64,000 nt of DNA from Paraburkholderia haematera (GTDB lineage Bacteria; Pseudomonadota; Gammaproteobacteria; Burkholderiales; Burkholderiaceae), in the NCBI RefSeq assembly GCF_905220975.1, contig NZ_CAJNBK010000013.1:1-64000 (forward strand), given 5' to 3'. Both the position numbers and the translations under genes were made by a program. The notes under the pieces were generated by a model. The model had not been told where the DNA came from. It saw only the letters and a program-made list of their open reading frames with translations, and made no database searches. This document shows positions 16,939-26,159 of this stretch, in pieces; within the stretch, counting starts at the first letter, position 1, and each line of letters starts with the position of its first letter.

Positions 16939-17240
16939 CGCCGCGGTAGCCGAATAGGCAACCGAGCGGTCCTTCACCAGCGACACCCCTTGATTCACGA
17001 ACGAAAGTTGGCGCGTTATCCGTCGCAACGCTGACGCAAGCGCGAGATGCAGCCGATCGCCGCGCATGGGCACCACATCGGCAGCGGCGCAGCACGTACC
17101 GAATCAGGAAATGCTCCTGTTATAAGCGCGTTTTCTGCTAAGCATCCGCTCATTAGCAAACGTGTATTTGTCGCTTGGTCTTGTGCGTGCGGCTGATTAC
17201 GATGGACCTCGATCCGTCATCAGCCCCGAGGTGATTCGCC
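16939..17240. other. Intergenic region, no recognised gene
   Basis: A 302-base spacer between the glycosyltransferase and the 73-aa gene. No frame has a ribosome binding site or recognisable domain. An AT-richer portion near 17110-17170 may hold the promoter of the small gene. Confidence 0.45.
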
Positions 17241-17462
17241 ATGTCCGACAGTGCCTGTTTCAAGCCGCGTGTGATCGAGCCGGTTGTCGTCAATCAGCCG
17301 GAAGGATTGGGGCTTGGGGTGGAATTGTGGCTCGCGCATCCCGTCGATGGAATCGCGGGACGGGCCGTGCAGATCCATTTGCGCAGCGATGCGAAGATGG
17401 CGCAAGCCGAGGCGCTGCGCGATCTGCTGCATGTATTGGGCACGGAGATCGTGGTGGTTTGA
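17241..17462 (+). CDS. Small conserved-looking protein, 73 aa
   Basis: A soluble 73-residue protein (MSDSACFKPRVIEPVVVNQP...) with an alternating strand-helix look: VELWLAHPV, AVQIHLRSDAKMAQAEALRD and LLHVLGTEIVVV. GAGGTG precedes the ATG with good spacing. It is convergent with kgtP, and the kgtP terminator lies in the space between them. I do not recognise a family. The codon pattern is that of a real gene. Confidence 0.62.
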   Translation: MSDSACFKPRVIEPVVVNQPEGLGLGVELWLAHPVDGIAGRAVQIHLRSDAKMAQAEALRDLLHVLGTEIVVV

Positions 17463-17497
17463 GCAGGCGCCGTGCTCGCGGTGCTTGCCGATGCGAT

Positions 17498-17532
17498 AAA
17501 AAAACGGCGGCCGGGTTGCCCCTGGCCGCCGT
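17498..17532 (-). terminator. Rho-independent terminator of kgtP
   Basis: On the minus strand a 9-bp stem (ACGGCGGCC with its complement, loop 11 bases) is followed by seven T residues, 46 bases after the kgtP stop codon. This is a textbook intrinsic terminator for kgtP. It may also limit read-through from the small gene coming from the other side. Confidence 0.85.
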
Positions 17533-17577
17533 CCTCAAGCAGCGCTCACGCGCGCTGTTCGAGCGTATCGCTTACGC

Positions 17578-18891
17578 TCAGGGTTCGTGACGCAGATACC
17601 CTTCTTTCGACGGATCGCGCATGCGCAGCGATACGAGACCGGCGATCGCGCACAGCACGGTCACATACCAGTAGAACATCGACTCGTTGCCCACCGACTT
17701 CAGCCACAGCGCGACGTATTCCGCCGAACCGCCGAAGATCGCATTGGCCACCGCATACGACAAACCCACGCCGAGCGCGCGCACCTCCGGCGGGAACATT
17801 TCGGCTTTGATCAGGCCGCTGATCGACGTATAGAAACTGACGATCGCCAGCGCCACGACCACGAGGCCGAAGGCCGCATACGGGCTCGTCACGTCTTTCA
17901 AGGCGTGCAGCAGCGGCACGGTGCCGATGGTCGCGAAGAAGCCGAAGAACAGCATTGAACGACGACGGCCGATACGGTCCGACAAGGCGCCGAACGCCGG
18001 CTGCATGACCATATAGACAAACAGCGCCGCGGTCATCACGTTGCTGGCCGTCTTGGCGTGCATGCCGGCCGTGTTGACCAGGTACTTCTGCATGTACGTG
18101 GTGAACGTGTAGAAAATCAGCGAGCCGCCGGCCGTGAAGCCGAGCACCGTCGCGAATGCGCCCTTGTGCACCCACAAGCCACGCAGCGTGCCGGCTTCCT
18201 TGCGTTGACGCGTTTCAGCCGTGGTCGTTTCTTCGAGCGATTTACGCAGATACAACGCGACCAGCGCCGCCAATGCACCGATCACGAACGGCACGCGCCA
18301 ACCCCACGCTTTCAGTTCTTCGGTGGAGAGGGTTTGTTGCAGTATCACCAGCACCAGCAGCGCGCACAACTGCCCGCCGATCAGCGTGACGTACTGGAAC
18401 GACGCGAAGAAACCGCGGCGGCCCTTGAGCGCGACTTCACTCATATAGGTAGCGCTGGTGCCGTACTCGCCACCCACCGACAAGCCCTGGAACAGACGCG
18501 CGACCAGCAGCAGCGCCGGCGCCAGGGCGCCGATCTGCGCATACGTGGGGAGCAGCGCGATCACGAGCGAGCCGCCGCACATCATGAACACCGACACCAT
18601 CATCGCGGTCTTGCGCCCACGCTTGTCGGCGAGCCGGCCGAAGAACCAGCCGCCGATCGGACGCATCAGGAAGCCCGCGGCGAAGACGCCGGCGGTATTG
18701 AGCAACTGCGTGGTGGTGTTGCCGTTCGGGAAGAAGGCCGGCGCGAAATACAGCGCGCAGAACGAATACACGTAGAAGTCGAACCACTCGACTAGATTGC
18801 CCGATGAAGCGCCAACGATCGCGAAAATGCGGCGCCGGGTGTCGTGTGCGTCGTGGACCGTGGCCACGGTTTGGTCGGTTAGGTCGGTCAT
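17578..18891 (-). CDS. kgtP: Alpha-ketoglutarate:H+ symporter KgtP (MHS family)
   Basis: A 437-residue MFS protein that imports 2-oxoglutarate with protons. It follows E. coli KgtP closely over its whole length: [20 protein letters not shown] and [12 protein letters not shown] at the start, [40 protein letters not shown] (motif A), [39 protein letters not shown] and [28 protein letters not shown] precedes the ATG. It is a single gene with its own terminator. Confidence 0.92.
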   Translation of the reverse strand: MTDLTDQTVATVHDAHDTRRRIFAIVGASSGNLVEWFDFYVYSFCALYFAPAFFPNGNTTTQLLNTAGVFAAGFLMRPIGGWFFGRLADKRGRKTAMMVSVFMMCGGSLVIALLPTYAQIGALAPALLLVARLFQGLSVGGEYGTSATYMSEVALKGRRGFFASFQYVTLIGGQLCALLVLVILQQTLSTEELKAWGWRVPFVIGALAALVALYLRKSLEETTTAETRQRKEAGTLRGLWVHKGAFATVLGFTAGGSLIFYTFTTYMQKYLVNTAGMHAKTASNVMTAALFVYMVMQPAFGALSDRIGRRRSMLFFGFFATIGTVPLLHALKDVTSPYAAFGLVVVALAIVSFYTSISGLIKAEMFPPEVRALGVGLSYAVANAIFGGSAEYVALWLKSVGNESMFYWYVTVLCAIAGLVSLRMRDPSKEGYLRHEP

Positions 18892-19038
18892 GCTGTTTTC
18901 TTTCCTTGTCTTTAAACGGAGGAAGCGGTCGTGGCGCCGCCTTCACAACGCGTGCATCCAGGTGCCGCAGTGGCATCCGTAACGCGCGTGCCGCGAATTT
19001 TACAGAATGGCAAGAAAAAGTTGGGAGTTTGTTAGGGA

Positions 19039-20091
19039 CTATCCGGCGAGACTGGTTGCGAGTTCGTCGAGCCCGGCTTCGTGAGCGTCGCGCATCAGCG
19101 CTTCGACCTCGGGCAAGGTGCGGCGAACGAGTGCGCGAGCCGACCGCGGAAGGTCGGCGCAGGCGTCTTCGATATCGCCGGTGCGATGTTCGCCGAGCAT
19201 AGCCAGTAATACCGACGCCTGACGCACGTCCTTTTGCGACTTGACGAGCGTGTTCGTACGCAGGCGCGACACGAGTAGTTTATGGATTGCAAAACGGGCC
19301 GCGTCAGGTACGCGCACGGGCACGGCACCATGCCGTGACACCAGCGTTCCGGTCTGAGAGCGGCCCAGCAGATAGGCCAGATACGGCAAGCCCGTGGCAT
19401 GCGTGTTGAGCTCGGCGACCTGCACCGTGGGAAACGAGTCGTCATGCGAGGGAACCAGCAAATCGACGTGAAAGCGCGACTTTCCTGCTTCTGTAAACGA
19501 TGTGGATGCCTCACCGCGTTTCATGGCGGGGACTGGCACGAAGTTAATGCCGGTCTCTTTCAGCATTGCGAGCAGTCCGCCTTCGGGAACGTTGACGAGC
19601 GCGAGCTGATGCCGGCGCGCGATATCGATATCCTCGGTCTCGTATGAGACGGCCTTGATGCCAAGCGCGTTGAGAATCACGGCGTAGGCGTGCGAGCCGA
19701 CCAACACGGCCCCGGCATCGAAAAGGCCGTAATTGTAAAGAACGCCGACGGTAGCGTAGGTCTCGTTGTCTGCCAGTTGGAAGCCCAGCTTGCCCAGGTC
19801 GCGGATTCGCGAAATGAGATCTTTGCTCAGATCGATGCGGTGCTGCACCTCTTCCACGCGGCGGTCCACCTCAGGATCGCCCTTTGGACCGCCAAGGCTC
19901 TCCTCCTGCCTCTTGCCTTCCGGCCCCATATATTGACGGGCGTAGTAGACGGCTTCGCCCCGTTTGTGCTCGATAATCGTTCCGGGCGCGCCCATCAGGA
20001 CCCTATCCTGAGTGGCCGCTGCCTGTTCGATGTTGGCGAACTGGGAACAGTAGGCTTGTTCCTGCTGCTCGTAGAGAGGAAAAGGCGACAT
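19039..20091 (-). CDS. Nucleotidyltransferase-fold protein, GSU2403-like family
   Basis: A 350-residue protein. A minimal nucleotidyltransferase core is visible at residues 129-160: VLVGSHAYAVILNALG followed by SYETEDIDIARR, where GSHAY is the GS-type loop and EDIDI the acidic metal-binding pair; downstream FHVDLLVPSHDD may give the third carboxylate. A charged helical region (residues 60-100) precedes it. This architecture matches the poorly characterised GSU2403-type proteins; the substrate is unknown and a toxin, tRNA or defence-related role is possible but unproved. I place the start at ATG 20091; the frame is open further upstream but runs through the operator array and the terminator of the neighbouring operon. 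There is no clear ribosome binding site. Confidence 0.66.
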   Translation of the reverse strand: MSPFPLYEQQEQAYCSQFANIEQAAATQDRVLMGAPGTIIEHKRGEAVYYARQYMGPEGKRQEESLGGPKGDPEVDRRVEEVQHRIDLSKDLISRIRDLGKLGFQLADNETYATVGVLYNYGLFDAGAVLVGSHAYAVILNALGIKAVSYETEDIDIARRHQLALVNVPEGGLLAMLKETGINFVPVPAMKRGEASTSFTEAGKSRFHVDLLVPSHDDSFPTVQVAELNTHATGLPYLAYLLGRSQTGTLVSRHGAVPVRVPDAARFAIHKLLVSRLRTNTLVKSQKDVRQASVLLAMLGEHRTGDIEDACADLPRSARALVRRTLPEVEALMRDAHEAGLDELATSLAG

Positions 20092-20095
20092 GAGA

Positions 20096-20175
20096 TTTTT
20101 CAGTAATTTTTTATATTTTACTGAAAAACGTGAGTCCGCGTGTTTTTCAGTAGTTTTTCGAGAATTACTGAAAAA
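20096..20175. promoter_or_regulatory. Four TACTGAAAAA boxes in two inverted repeats before the nucleotidyltransferase gene
   Basis: First dyad: TTTTTCAGTAA (20096-20106) and TTTACTGAAAAA (20117-20128). Second dyad: TTTTTCAGTAG (20143-20153) and TTACTGAAAAA (20165-20175). The first dyad begins 4 bases before the start codon and encloses an AT-rich TATAAAA-like sequence, so a protein bound there would cover the promoter or start site. The DNA is far more AT-rich than its surroundings. Confidence 0.6.
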
Positions 20176-20207
20176 CGGGCGCCGAGTCATCCACCAGACT
20201 TTGCACG

Positions 20208-20244
20208 AAAAAGGCCCCTGTTCGTCGTAGACAAACAGGGGCCT
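20208..20244 (-). terminator. Rho-independent terminator of the prkA-yeaH-spoVR operon
   Basis: On the minus strand an 11-bp perfect stem (AGGCCCCTGTT and its complement, loop 11 bases) ends in a run of five T residues, 46 bases after the spoVR stop. It marks the 3' end of the operon and separates it from the nucleotidyltransferase gene, which lies downstream on the same strand. Confidence 0.85.
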
Positions 20245-20289
20245 CTGACAACTCAACAACCAGCCTCCATGTGACAAGACCGAACGAAC

Positions 20290-22005
20290 TCAAACCCTTA
20301 TCGCCGGAGGCACATACTTACATTCATACCGCTTCCTCACCGTGCCGTTCTCATCGACGCTTTCCAGAAAGACGTCGAACTGCCACAAGCGCGCCATGTG
20401 CTTCAGCACTTCATCGCTATCGCCGGAGAGATGCCGGTTGTCGCTCATGAAATGCCGCAGCGTCAGACTCCGGTCGCCACGTGTATTCACCGCCCACACC
20501 TGAATATTCGGCTCCCGGTGATGCATGTCGTACTGCCGCGACAACGCCTGCCTCACGTACTGATACCCGCTGTCGTCATGAATCGCGGACACTTCGAGCG
20601 CATCGCGCATATCGTCATCGAGCACCGAGAATAGACGCATCTCGCGGATCAGATGCGGCGACAGATACTGCGCGACGAAACTCTCGTCCTTGAAGTTGCG
20701 CATCGCGTAGTGCATCGCCTGCAGCCAGGGGCTGCCCGCCAGTTCGGGGAACCACTTGCGGTCCTCCTCCGTCGGCGCCTCGCAGATCCGGCGAATGTCG
20801 CTCATCATCGAAAAACCGAGCGCGTACGGGTTGATGCCGCTGTAGTAAGGCTTCGTGACCGGCGGCTGGTAGACCACATTGCTGTGCGAATGGAGAAACT
20901 CCATCATGAAACCGTCTTCCAGCTTGCCCTGGGCGTACATCGTGTTGAGCAAGGTGTAGTGCCAGAACGTGGCCCAGCCCTCGTTCATGACCTGGGTTTG
21001 CCGCTGCGGATAGAAATACTGCCCGACCTTGCGCACGATGCGGATCACTTCCCGCTCCCACGGCTCGAGCAGCGGCGCGTTCTTCTCCGCGAAATACAGC
21101 AGGTTTTCCTGCGGCTCAGGCGGGTAACGTTCCTCGATTTCCTCCGGCAACGGTGTATGCCGGGTCGGCAAGGTGCGCCACAACTCGTTGACCTGCGATT
21201 GCAGATAAGCCTCACGTTCGCGGCGCGCCGCAAACTCCCTTTCCAGCGACAGTTTCTGCGGACGTTTATAACGGTCCACGCCGTAGTTCATCAACGCGTG
21301 GCACGAGTCGAGCAGTTCCTCCACCCGGTCGAGCCCGAAGCGCTCCTCGCACTCCGCGATGTAATTCTTCGCGTAGACGAGGTAATCGATGATCGCGTGC
21401 GCATCCGTCCACAGCTTGAACAGATAGTTGCCCTTGAAGAACGAGTTGTGCCCGTAGGCCGCGTGCGCGATGACGAGCGCCTGCATCGTCATCGTGTTCT
21501 CTTCCATCAGGTACGCGATGCAAGGGTTCGAATTGATGACAATCTCGTACGCCAGCCCCATCTGCCCGCGACGGTAGCTCTTTTCCGTAGAGAGAAAGTG
21601 TTTGCCGAACGACCAGTGACGGTAGTTCACCGGCATGCCGACGGACGCGTAAGCGTCCATCATCTGTTCGGCGCTGATCAGTTCGAGCTGGATCGGATAC
21701 ACGTCGAGTTCATATTGCTCTGCAACAAGAGCGATATGGGAGTCGTACTCTTCGATCAATTCGAAGGTCCAGTCGGACGGGCACGGCAAAGGCCGTCTAT
21801 CGGCTACGTTCATACGGACTTCCCTTTGCCCCTCAGTGGGCGTTCCGGTGTGTCCCCGTGCTGCAGCGGCGTCGACTGCTCCGGCTGGGGCGGCCCCAGT
21901 ATCGTCCGCCTTCGCCTTGGCATGCCCCGACTGTTGCTGCTGCGGCACGCCTTTCCCACGCTCCGGCTGATAGCCGCGCGCTTCGTTGTGCAGGTGCTTG
22001 GTCAT
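20290..22005 (-). CDS. SpoVR/YcgB family protein
   Basis: A 571-residue cytoplasmic protein of the SpoVR family, third gene of the prkA-yeaH-spoVR operon. The conserved part begins at about residue 64 (MNVADRRPLPCPSDWTFELI) and includes GMPVNYRHWSFGKHF, YEIVINSNPCIAYLMEENTM, HAAYGHNSFFKGNYLF, MNEGWATFWHYTLLNTMY and the C-terminal YQYVRQALSRQYDMHHREPN. SpoVR proteins have a helical enzyme-like fold with conserved His/Glu residues but no proven reaction. The first 63 residues are a Gln/Ala/Gly-rich extension; the long start at 22005 is supported by its ATGA overlap with the yeaH stop, which implies translational coupling. In enterics the operon is induced in stationary phase and nitrogen stress. 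Confidence 0.88.
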   Translation of the reverse strand: MTKHLHNEARGYQPERGKGVPQQQQSGHAKAKADDTGAAPAGAVDAAAARGHTGTPTEGQREVRMNVADRRPLPCPSDWTFELIEEYDSHIALVAEQYELDVYPIQLELISAEQMMDAYASVGMPVNYRHWSFGKHFLSTEKSYRRGQMGLAYEIVINSNPCIAYLMEENTMTMQALVIAHAAYGHNSFFKGNYLFKLWTDAHAIIDYLVYAKNYIAECEERFGLDRVEELLDSCHALMNYGVDRYKRPQKLSLEREFAARREREAYLQSQVNELWRTLPTRHTPLPEEIEERYPPEPQENLLYFAEKNAPLLEPWEREVIRIVRKVGQYFYPQRQTQVMNEGWATFWHYTLLNTMYAQGKLEDGFMMEFLHSHSNVVYQPPVTKPYYSGINPYALGFSMMSDIRRICEAPTEEDRKWFPELAGSPWLQAMHYAMRNFKDESFVAQYLSPHLIREMRLFSVLDDDMRDALEVSAIHDDSGYQYVRQALSRQYDMHHREPNIQVWAVNTRGDRSLTLRHFMSDNRHLSGDSDEVLKHMARLWQFDVFLESVDENGTVRKRYECKYVPPAIRV

Positions 22006-23273
22006 GAAGACGCCACCTGCTTCTCAAACAATTCCCGAAACACCGGATAAATGTCAGCCGCGGTTTCGACCTTCTTCATTGCCATGTGCGGCTGGCTGAG
22101 CGCCAACTGGGCATATTCGAGCCACAGGTTCTGCTCTTCCGGCGTGACCTGGATATACGCAAAATAGCGCACCTTCTCCAGGATGTCATCCGAAAGTATC
22201 TTGCGGCACTTGGGCGAATCGTCGGTCCAATTGTCGCCGTCGGAAGCCTGAGCGCCGTAAATATTCCATTCAGTCGGCGAATAGCGCTCGTCCATCACCT
22301 TCTGCATCAGTTCCAGCGCGCTCGACACCACCGTGCCGCCGCTTTCCGTCGAATGAAAGAACGTGTCTTCGTCGACTTCTTCGGCGCGCGTATGGTGGCG
22401 GATGAACACCACCTCGATCTTCTCGTAGTTACGCTTGAGGAACAGATACAGCAGGATGAAGAAGCGCTTGGCGAGATCCTTGCGCTGCTCGTCCATGGAA
22501 CCGGACACATCCATCAGACAGAACATGACCGCCTGGCTCGACGGCGTAGGCTGCTTCACGCGATTCACGTAGCGCAGATCGAACGGATCGATAAACGGAA
22601 TGCGCCAGATGCGCCCGCGCAAATGGTGGATTTCCTCTTCGAGCAGTTTGATCTCTTCGCGACGGTCGGCCGGATCGGCCTTCATCACGTCGAGCTGCCG
22701 TTCCATCTCGTGCAACTGATTGACGAGCGGCGCACCGAGCGCAATCCGGCGGCCGAGCGCGCTGCGCAGCGAACGGACCACGTCGATATTGTTCGGCGTG
22801 CCTTCGGCCGCCCAGCCGGCGCGGATGCTTTTCCACGTAGGCACGGCCATCAGATGGGTTTTGACGAGACGCGGGAGTTCGAGGTCGTCGAAGAAATACT
22901 GCATGAATTCTTCGCGGCTCAGCTCGAACACGAAGTCGTCCTGACCTTCGCCTTCGTTGCTGGCCTGACTGCCCCCGCCTCCGCCGCCGCCACCTTGCGG
23001 GCGCTGGATCTTGTCGCCGCGGATGTAGTCGGAGTTGCCCGGATGCACCATTTCCCGCTTGCCGCCGGGACCATGCCGGAACGACGGCTCCGCGATGTCC
23101 TTGCGCGGAATCGTGATGCTCTGGGTGTTCTGGATATCTTTGATGCTGCGGTCGCGCACGGCTTCCGAAACGGCGCGACGAATGTAGTTCTTAACGCGTC
23201 GCAAAAAGCGCTCGCGATTTGCAATGCTCTTGTTCTTACCAGCTAACCTGCGGTCGATGATTTGATGAAGCAC
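22002..23273 (-). CDS. yeaH: YeaH/YhbH family protein (DUF444, VWA-like)
   Basis: A 423-residue protein. Opening MLHQIIDRRLAGKNKSIANR and ERFLRRVKNYIRRAVSEAVR match YeaH; IQNTQSITIPRKDIAEPSF and a glycine tract (residues 103-111) follow; AVMFCLMDVSGSMDEQRK near residues 248-265 has the DxSxS MIDAS motif of a von Willebrand A domain. YeaH works with the PrkA kinase in stress and nutrient-limitation responses, mechanism unclear. The start is GTG at 23273 with GGAG 9 bases upstream. It overlaps spoVR by 4 bases and is separated from prkA by 140 bases containing a strong hairpin. Confidence 0.9.
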   Translation of the reverse strand: MLHQIIDRRLAGKNKSIANRERFLRRVKNYIRRAVSEAVRDRSIKDIQNTQSITIPRKDIAEPSFRHGPGGKREMVHPGNSDYIRGDKIQRPQGGGGGGGGSQASNEGEGQDDFVFELSREEFMQYFFDDLELPRLVKTHLMAVPTWKSIRAGWAAEGTPNNIDVVRSLRSALGRRIALGAPLVNQLHEMERQLDVMKADPADRREEIKLLEEEIHHLRGRIWRIPFIDPFDLRYVNRVKQPTPSSQAVMFCLMDVSGSMDEQRKDLAKRFFILLYLFLKRNYEKIEVVFIRHHTRAEEVDEDTFFHSTESGGTVVSSALELMQKVMDERYSPTEWNIYGAQASDGDNWTDDSPKCRKILSDDILEKVRYFAYIQVTPEEQNLWLEYAQLALSQPHMAMKKVETAADIYPVFRELFEKQVASS

Positions 23274-23373
23274 GCCCGGTCTCCAGCTGTAATTTCGGCT
23301 GCGCGAGACGCACGTCGCATAGGCATGTCTGCAAACGCAACGCTATGTCCATGCAACATGCGTCTCGCAAGGT

Positions 23374-23398
23374 GCCCGCGCGGTTGGGCCGCGCGGGC
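23374..23398. promoter_or_regulatory. Perfect 10-bp-stem hairpin between prkA and yeaH
   Basis: GCCCGCGCGG, loop TTGGG on the plus strand, CCGCGCGGGC: a very stable stem-loop in the prkA-yeaH intercistronic region, 16 bases after the prkA stop, without a T-run. Inside an operon such a structure often stabilises the upstream mRNA or partly attenuates the distal genes, which would let the kinase be made in excess of YeaH and SpoVR. Confidence 0.5.
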
Positions 23399-23413
23399 GG
23401 CACGCAGTGCGTA

Positions 23414-25336
23414 TCATGACGACTTGCGCACGCGCAGATACCAGTCACACAGCAAGCGCACCTGCTTCGGCGTATAGCCCTTCGTCACCATCCGGTTGAC
23501 GAAGTCTTCGTGCTTGCGTTGTTCTTCCGCCGAGCCCTTGGCGTTGAACGAGATCACCGGCAGCAGTTCTTCCGTGTTCGAGAACATCTTCTTTTCGATC
23601 ACGACGCGCAGCTTCTCGTAGCTGATCCACGCGGGATTCTTCCCCGCATTCGCAGCACGCGCACGCAGCACGAAGTTCACAATCTCGTTGCGGAAGTCCT
23701 TCGGGTTGCTGATACCCGCGGGTTTCTCGATCTTCTCCAGTTCGGCGTTCAGCGCCGCGCGATCGAAACTCTCGCCGGTGTCGTGGTCGCGGAACTCCTG
23801 ATCCTGAATCCAGAAGTCCGCATACGTCACGTAGCGATCGAAGATATTCTGACCGTACTCGGAATACGACTCCAGATACGCGGTCTGAATTTCCTTGCCG
23901 ATGAACTCGGCATAGCGCGAAGCGAGCACGTCCTTGATGAACGACAGGTACTTCTGTTCGGTTTCCGGTGGGAACTGCTCGCGTTCGATCTGCTGCTCGA
24001 GCACATACATCAGGTGCACCGGATTCGCCGCGACTTCAGTCGAATCGAAGTTGAACACGCGCGAGAGGATCTTGAACGCGAAGCGGGTCGACACGCCGGT
24101 CATCCCTTCATCCACGCCCGCGAAATCGCGGTACTCCTGATACGACTTGGCCTTCGGATCGGTGTCCTTGAGATTCTCGCCGTCGTACACCTGCATCTTC
24201 GAGAACAGGCTGGAATTCTCCGGTTCCTGCAAGCGCGTGAGCACCGACATCTGCGCCATCATCTTCAACGTACCCGGCGCGCAGATCGCACTGGCCAGCG
24301 ATGAATTGCGCAACAGCTTCTCGTAGATCTTGACCTCTTCGCCATAGCGCAGGCAGTACGGCACCTTCACGACGAAGATCCGGTCGAGCAGTGCTTCATT
24401 GTTGCGGTTGTTGCGGAACGCCTTCCATTCCGACTCGTTCGAGTGGGCGAGGATCACGCCGTCGAACGGGATCGCGCCGAAGCCTTCCGTACCCTTGAAG
24501 TTGCCTTCCTGAGTTGCGGTCAGGAGCGGGTGCAAGACCTTGATCGGCGCCTTGAACATTTCGACGAACTCGAGCAAGCCCTGATTCGCGAGGCACAGGC
24601 CACCGGAGTAGCTGTATGCGTCCGCATCGTCTTGTGCGTACTGTTCGAGCTTGCGGATGTCGACCTTGCCGACCAGCGACGAAATGTCCTGATTGTTTTC
24701 GTCACCCGGTTCGGTCTTGGCGATACCGATCTGACGAAGGATCGAGGGGTAGCGGCGCACCACGCGAAACTTGCGGATGTCGCCGTTGTATTCGTGGAGG
24801 CGCTTCACCGCCCACGGGCTCAGAATATTTTTCAGGTAGCGGCGTGGAATACCGTATTGCTCTTCGAGGATCGGACCGTCCTCGTCGTAATCGAACAGAC
24901 CGAGCGGCGACTCGTTCACGGGCGAGCCCTTGATCGAGTAGAACGGCACGCGTTCCATGAGTTGCTTGAGACGTTCCGCGATCGACGATTTACCGCCGCC
25001 GACCGGTCCCAGCAGATACAGAATCTGTTTCTTTTCTTCGAGCCCCTGGGCCGAGTGCCGGAAGTAGGCGACCACCTGCTCGATCACCTCTTCCATTCCG
25101 TAGAACTCACGGAATGCGGGGTATACCTTGATGACCTTGTTCGCGAAGATGCGCGACATGCGCGGATCGTTGCGAGTGTCGATCTGTTCTGGTTCTCCGA
25201 TTGCCGTCAACATGCGTTCGCCGGCCGTGGCGTACGCGGCGGGATTGTCTTTGCAGAGCGCGAGATACTCCTCGAGCGAGAGTTCGTCTTCTCGCGTTTT
25301 CTCGAAGCGGGTCGCGAAACTGCTGTAGATATCCAT
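23414..25336 (-). CDS. prkA: PrkA family AAA+ serine protein kinase (YeaG)
   Basis: A 640-residue protein with the standard PrkA layout: an N-terminal AAA domain with Walker A ILYLLGPVGGGKSSIAERL (GPVGGGKS at 110-117), RMSRIFANKVIKVYPAFREF ahead of it, a sensor/arginine region (GVILAHSNESEWKAFRNNRN; LLDRIFVVKVPYCLRYGEEV), and the C-terminal PrkA domain (FAGVDEGMTGVSTRFAFKIL, FVNRMVTKGYTPKQVRLLCD). Called serine kinase YeaG in E. coli, where it affects stationary-phase and nitrogen-starvation survival. AGGAGGTAGC gives a near-perfect ribosome binding site before the ATG at 25336, so strong expression is expected. First gene of the operon. Confidence 0.93.
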   Translation of the reverse strand: MDIYSSFATRFEKTREDELSLEEYLALCKDNPAAYATAGERMLTAIGEPEQIDTRNDPRMSRIFANKVIKVYPAFREFYGMEEVIEQVVAYFRHSAQGLEEKKQILYLLGPVGGGKSSIAERLKQLMERVPFYSIKGSPVNESPLGLFDYDEDGPILEEQYGIPRRYLKNILSPWAVKRLHEYNGDIRKFRVVRRYPSILRQIGIAKTEPGDENNQDISSLVGKVDIRKLEQYAQDDADAYSYSGGLCLANQGLLEFVEMFKAPIKVLHPLLTATQEGNFKGTEGFGAIPFDGVILAHSNESEWKAFRNNRNNEALLDRIFVVKVPYCLRYGEEVKIYEKLLRNSSLASAICAPGTLKMMAQMSVLTRLQEPENSSLFSKMQVYDGENLKDTDPKAKSYQEYRDFAGVDEGMTGVSTRFAFKILSRVFNFDSTEVAANPVHLMYVLEQQIEREQFPPETEQKYLSFIKDVLASRYAEFIGKEIQTAYLESYSEYGQNIFDRYVTYADFWIQDQEFRDHDTGESFDRAALNAELEKIEKPAGISNPKDFRNEIVNFVLRARAANAGKNPAWISYEKLRVVIEKKMFSNTEELLPVISFNAKGSAEEQRKHEDFVNRMVTKGYTPKQVRLLCDWYLRVRKSS

Positions 25337-26050
25337 GCTACCTCCTCGCCGAAGTCTAGACCGATGTCGTGCGCGGCGCGCTATTCGGAAACGACATCGC
25401 TCGAATTCATCCTAAACCCTTTTAAATTTTTTTTCACGGACTACGTGATGAAAATCGTGCCGTGTTGGCCCCCCTACAATCCTCACTTGGAAACACAGAT
25501 ACGCTCACCTACAATCTTGCACTCGCATTGCAGCGCATACGCAACGACTGCCGGCTCACGTTGCTGCCCGTCCAACACCCTCTGCTCGCCGTGCTGTTCA
25601 GCACAGTTCGCATCCCCCTGTTACACGAATCGCCTCATTCATCGAACGATCTCGCTGCTGCACCGGACAGCCTGTCTGCACGCGCACACTTTGTCGCATC
25701 GAACGCGGACGTCATGCAAATTCGTGTGCCATGGTACTTTTTTATCAACGTGCGGCATCGCCGTTTGGTCTACAGCGCGAAGCATGGTGTTACATGTTCG
25801 TTCGCCGTGCTGACCAGAAGCGCTGTTCACGGGTGCATCGCCTGGAGGTTCGTCAACGCACTGGTGGATTTGTTCCATGCCGTTTGCCATGGCGTGCATG
25901 TGTATCGCCGCGCTTGCCGCTCACGCGGAGCCCCGGTATTAACCGTACCGGCGGCATGGTCGGCCGGACGTATAACTGGATGACGACCGCACAATGAGCC
26001 GATTCATAGGTGTATACGGCAAAGCGTCCCGCGCAGATGCGCCAAATGTA
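25337..26050. other. Long intergenic region with no recognised gene
   Basis: More than 700 bases between prkA (leftward) and the hydratase terminator. GC drops near 25400-25440 (TTTTAAATTTTTTTTCACGG), the probable prkA promoter region. I looked for a sigma-54 type GG-N10-GC element there and found no good match. CCTACAATC occurs twice (25484 and 25510). Frames up to 173 codons are open across the region but lack ribosome binding sites and family features. The 5' leader of prkA may be long. Confidence 0.4.
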
Positions 26051-26076
26051 AAACGGCTGCCCGCGGGCAGCCGTTT
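26051..26076 (-). terminator. Perfect 26-bp palindromic hairpin, terminator
   Basis: AAACGGCTGCCCG and its exact reverse complement meet without a spacer, giving a strong hairpin flanked by A and T runs on both strands. It lies about 84 bases beyond the stop of the hydratase gene and is the likely intrinsic terminator of that leftward transcript; by symmetry it would also work in the other direction. Confidence 0.75.
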
Positions 26077-26159
26077 GCTCGATGCTTCGTAATAGGCGGT
26101 AACACACCGGCAGTAGCTGGCGGGCCGTTACACGTGAGGTGCGGTACCCCGCGCCACGC

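Noticed and set aside
16790-17095. A 101-codon minus-strand frame at the 3' end of the glycosyltransferase gene
   Set aside because: Overlaps the coding strand, Arg/Ser/Pro-rich, no ribosome binding site.
20653-23246. Long plus-strand frames of 465 and 386 codons opposite spoVR and yeaH
   Set aside because: Complementary shadows of conserved coding DNA; no family features and the sense genes are certain.
25337-25640. A sigma-54 promoter before prkA
   Set aside because: PrkA/YeaG operons can be NtrC-dependent, so I looked for GG-N10-GC. CGGCACGATTTTCATC is close but lacks the -12 GC, so I do not claim it.
25462-26107. Frames of 86-173 codons in the prkA-hydratase gap
   Set aside because: No ribosome binding site, no recognisable sequence and atypical composition; listed as intergenic.
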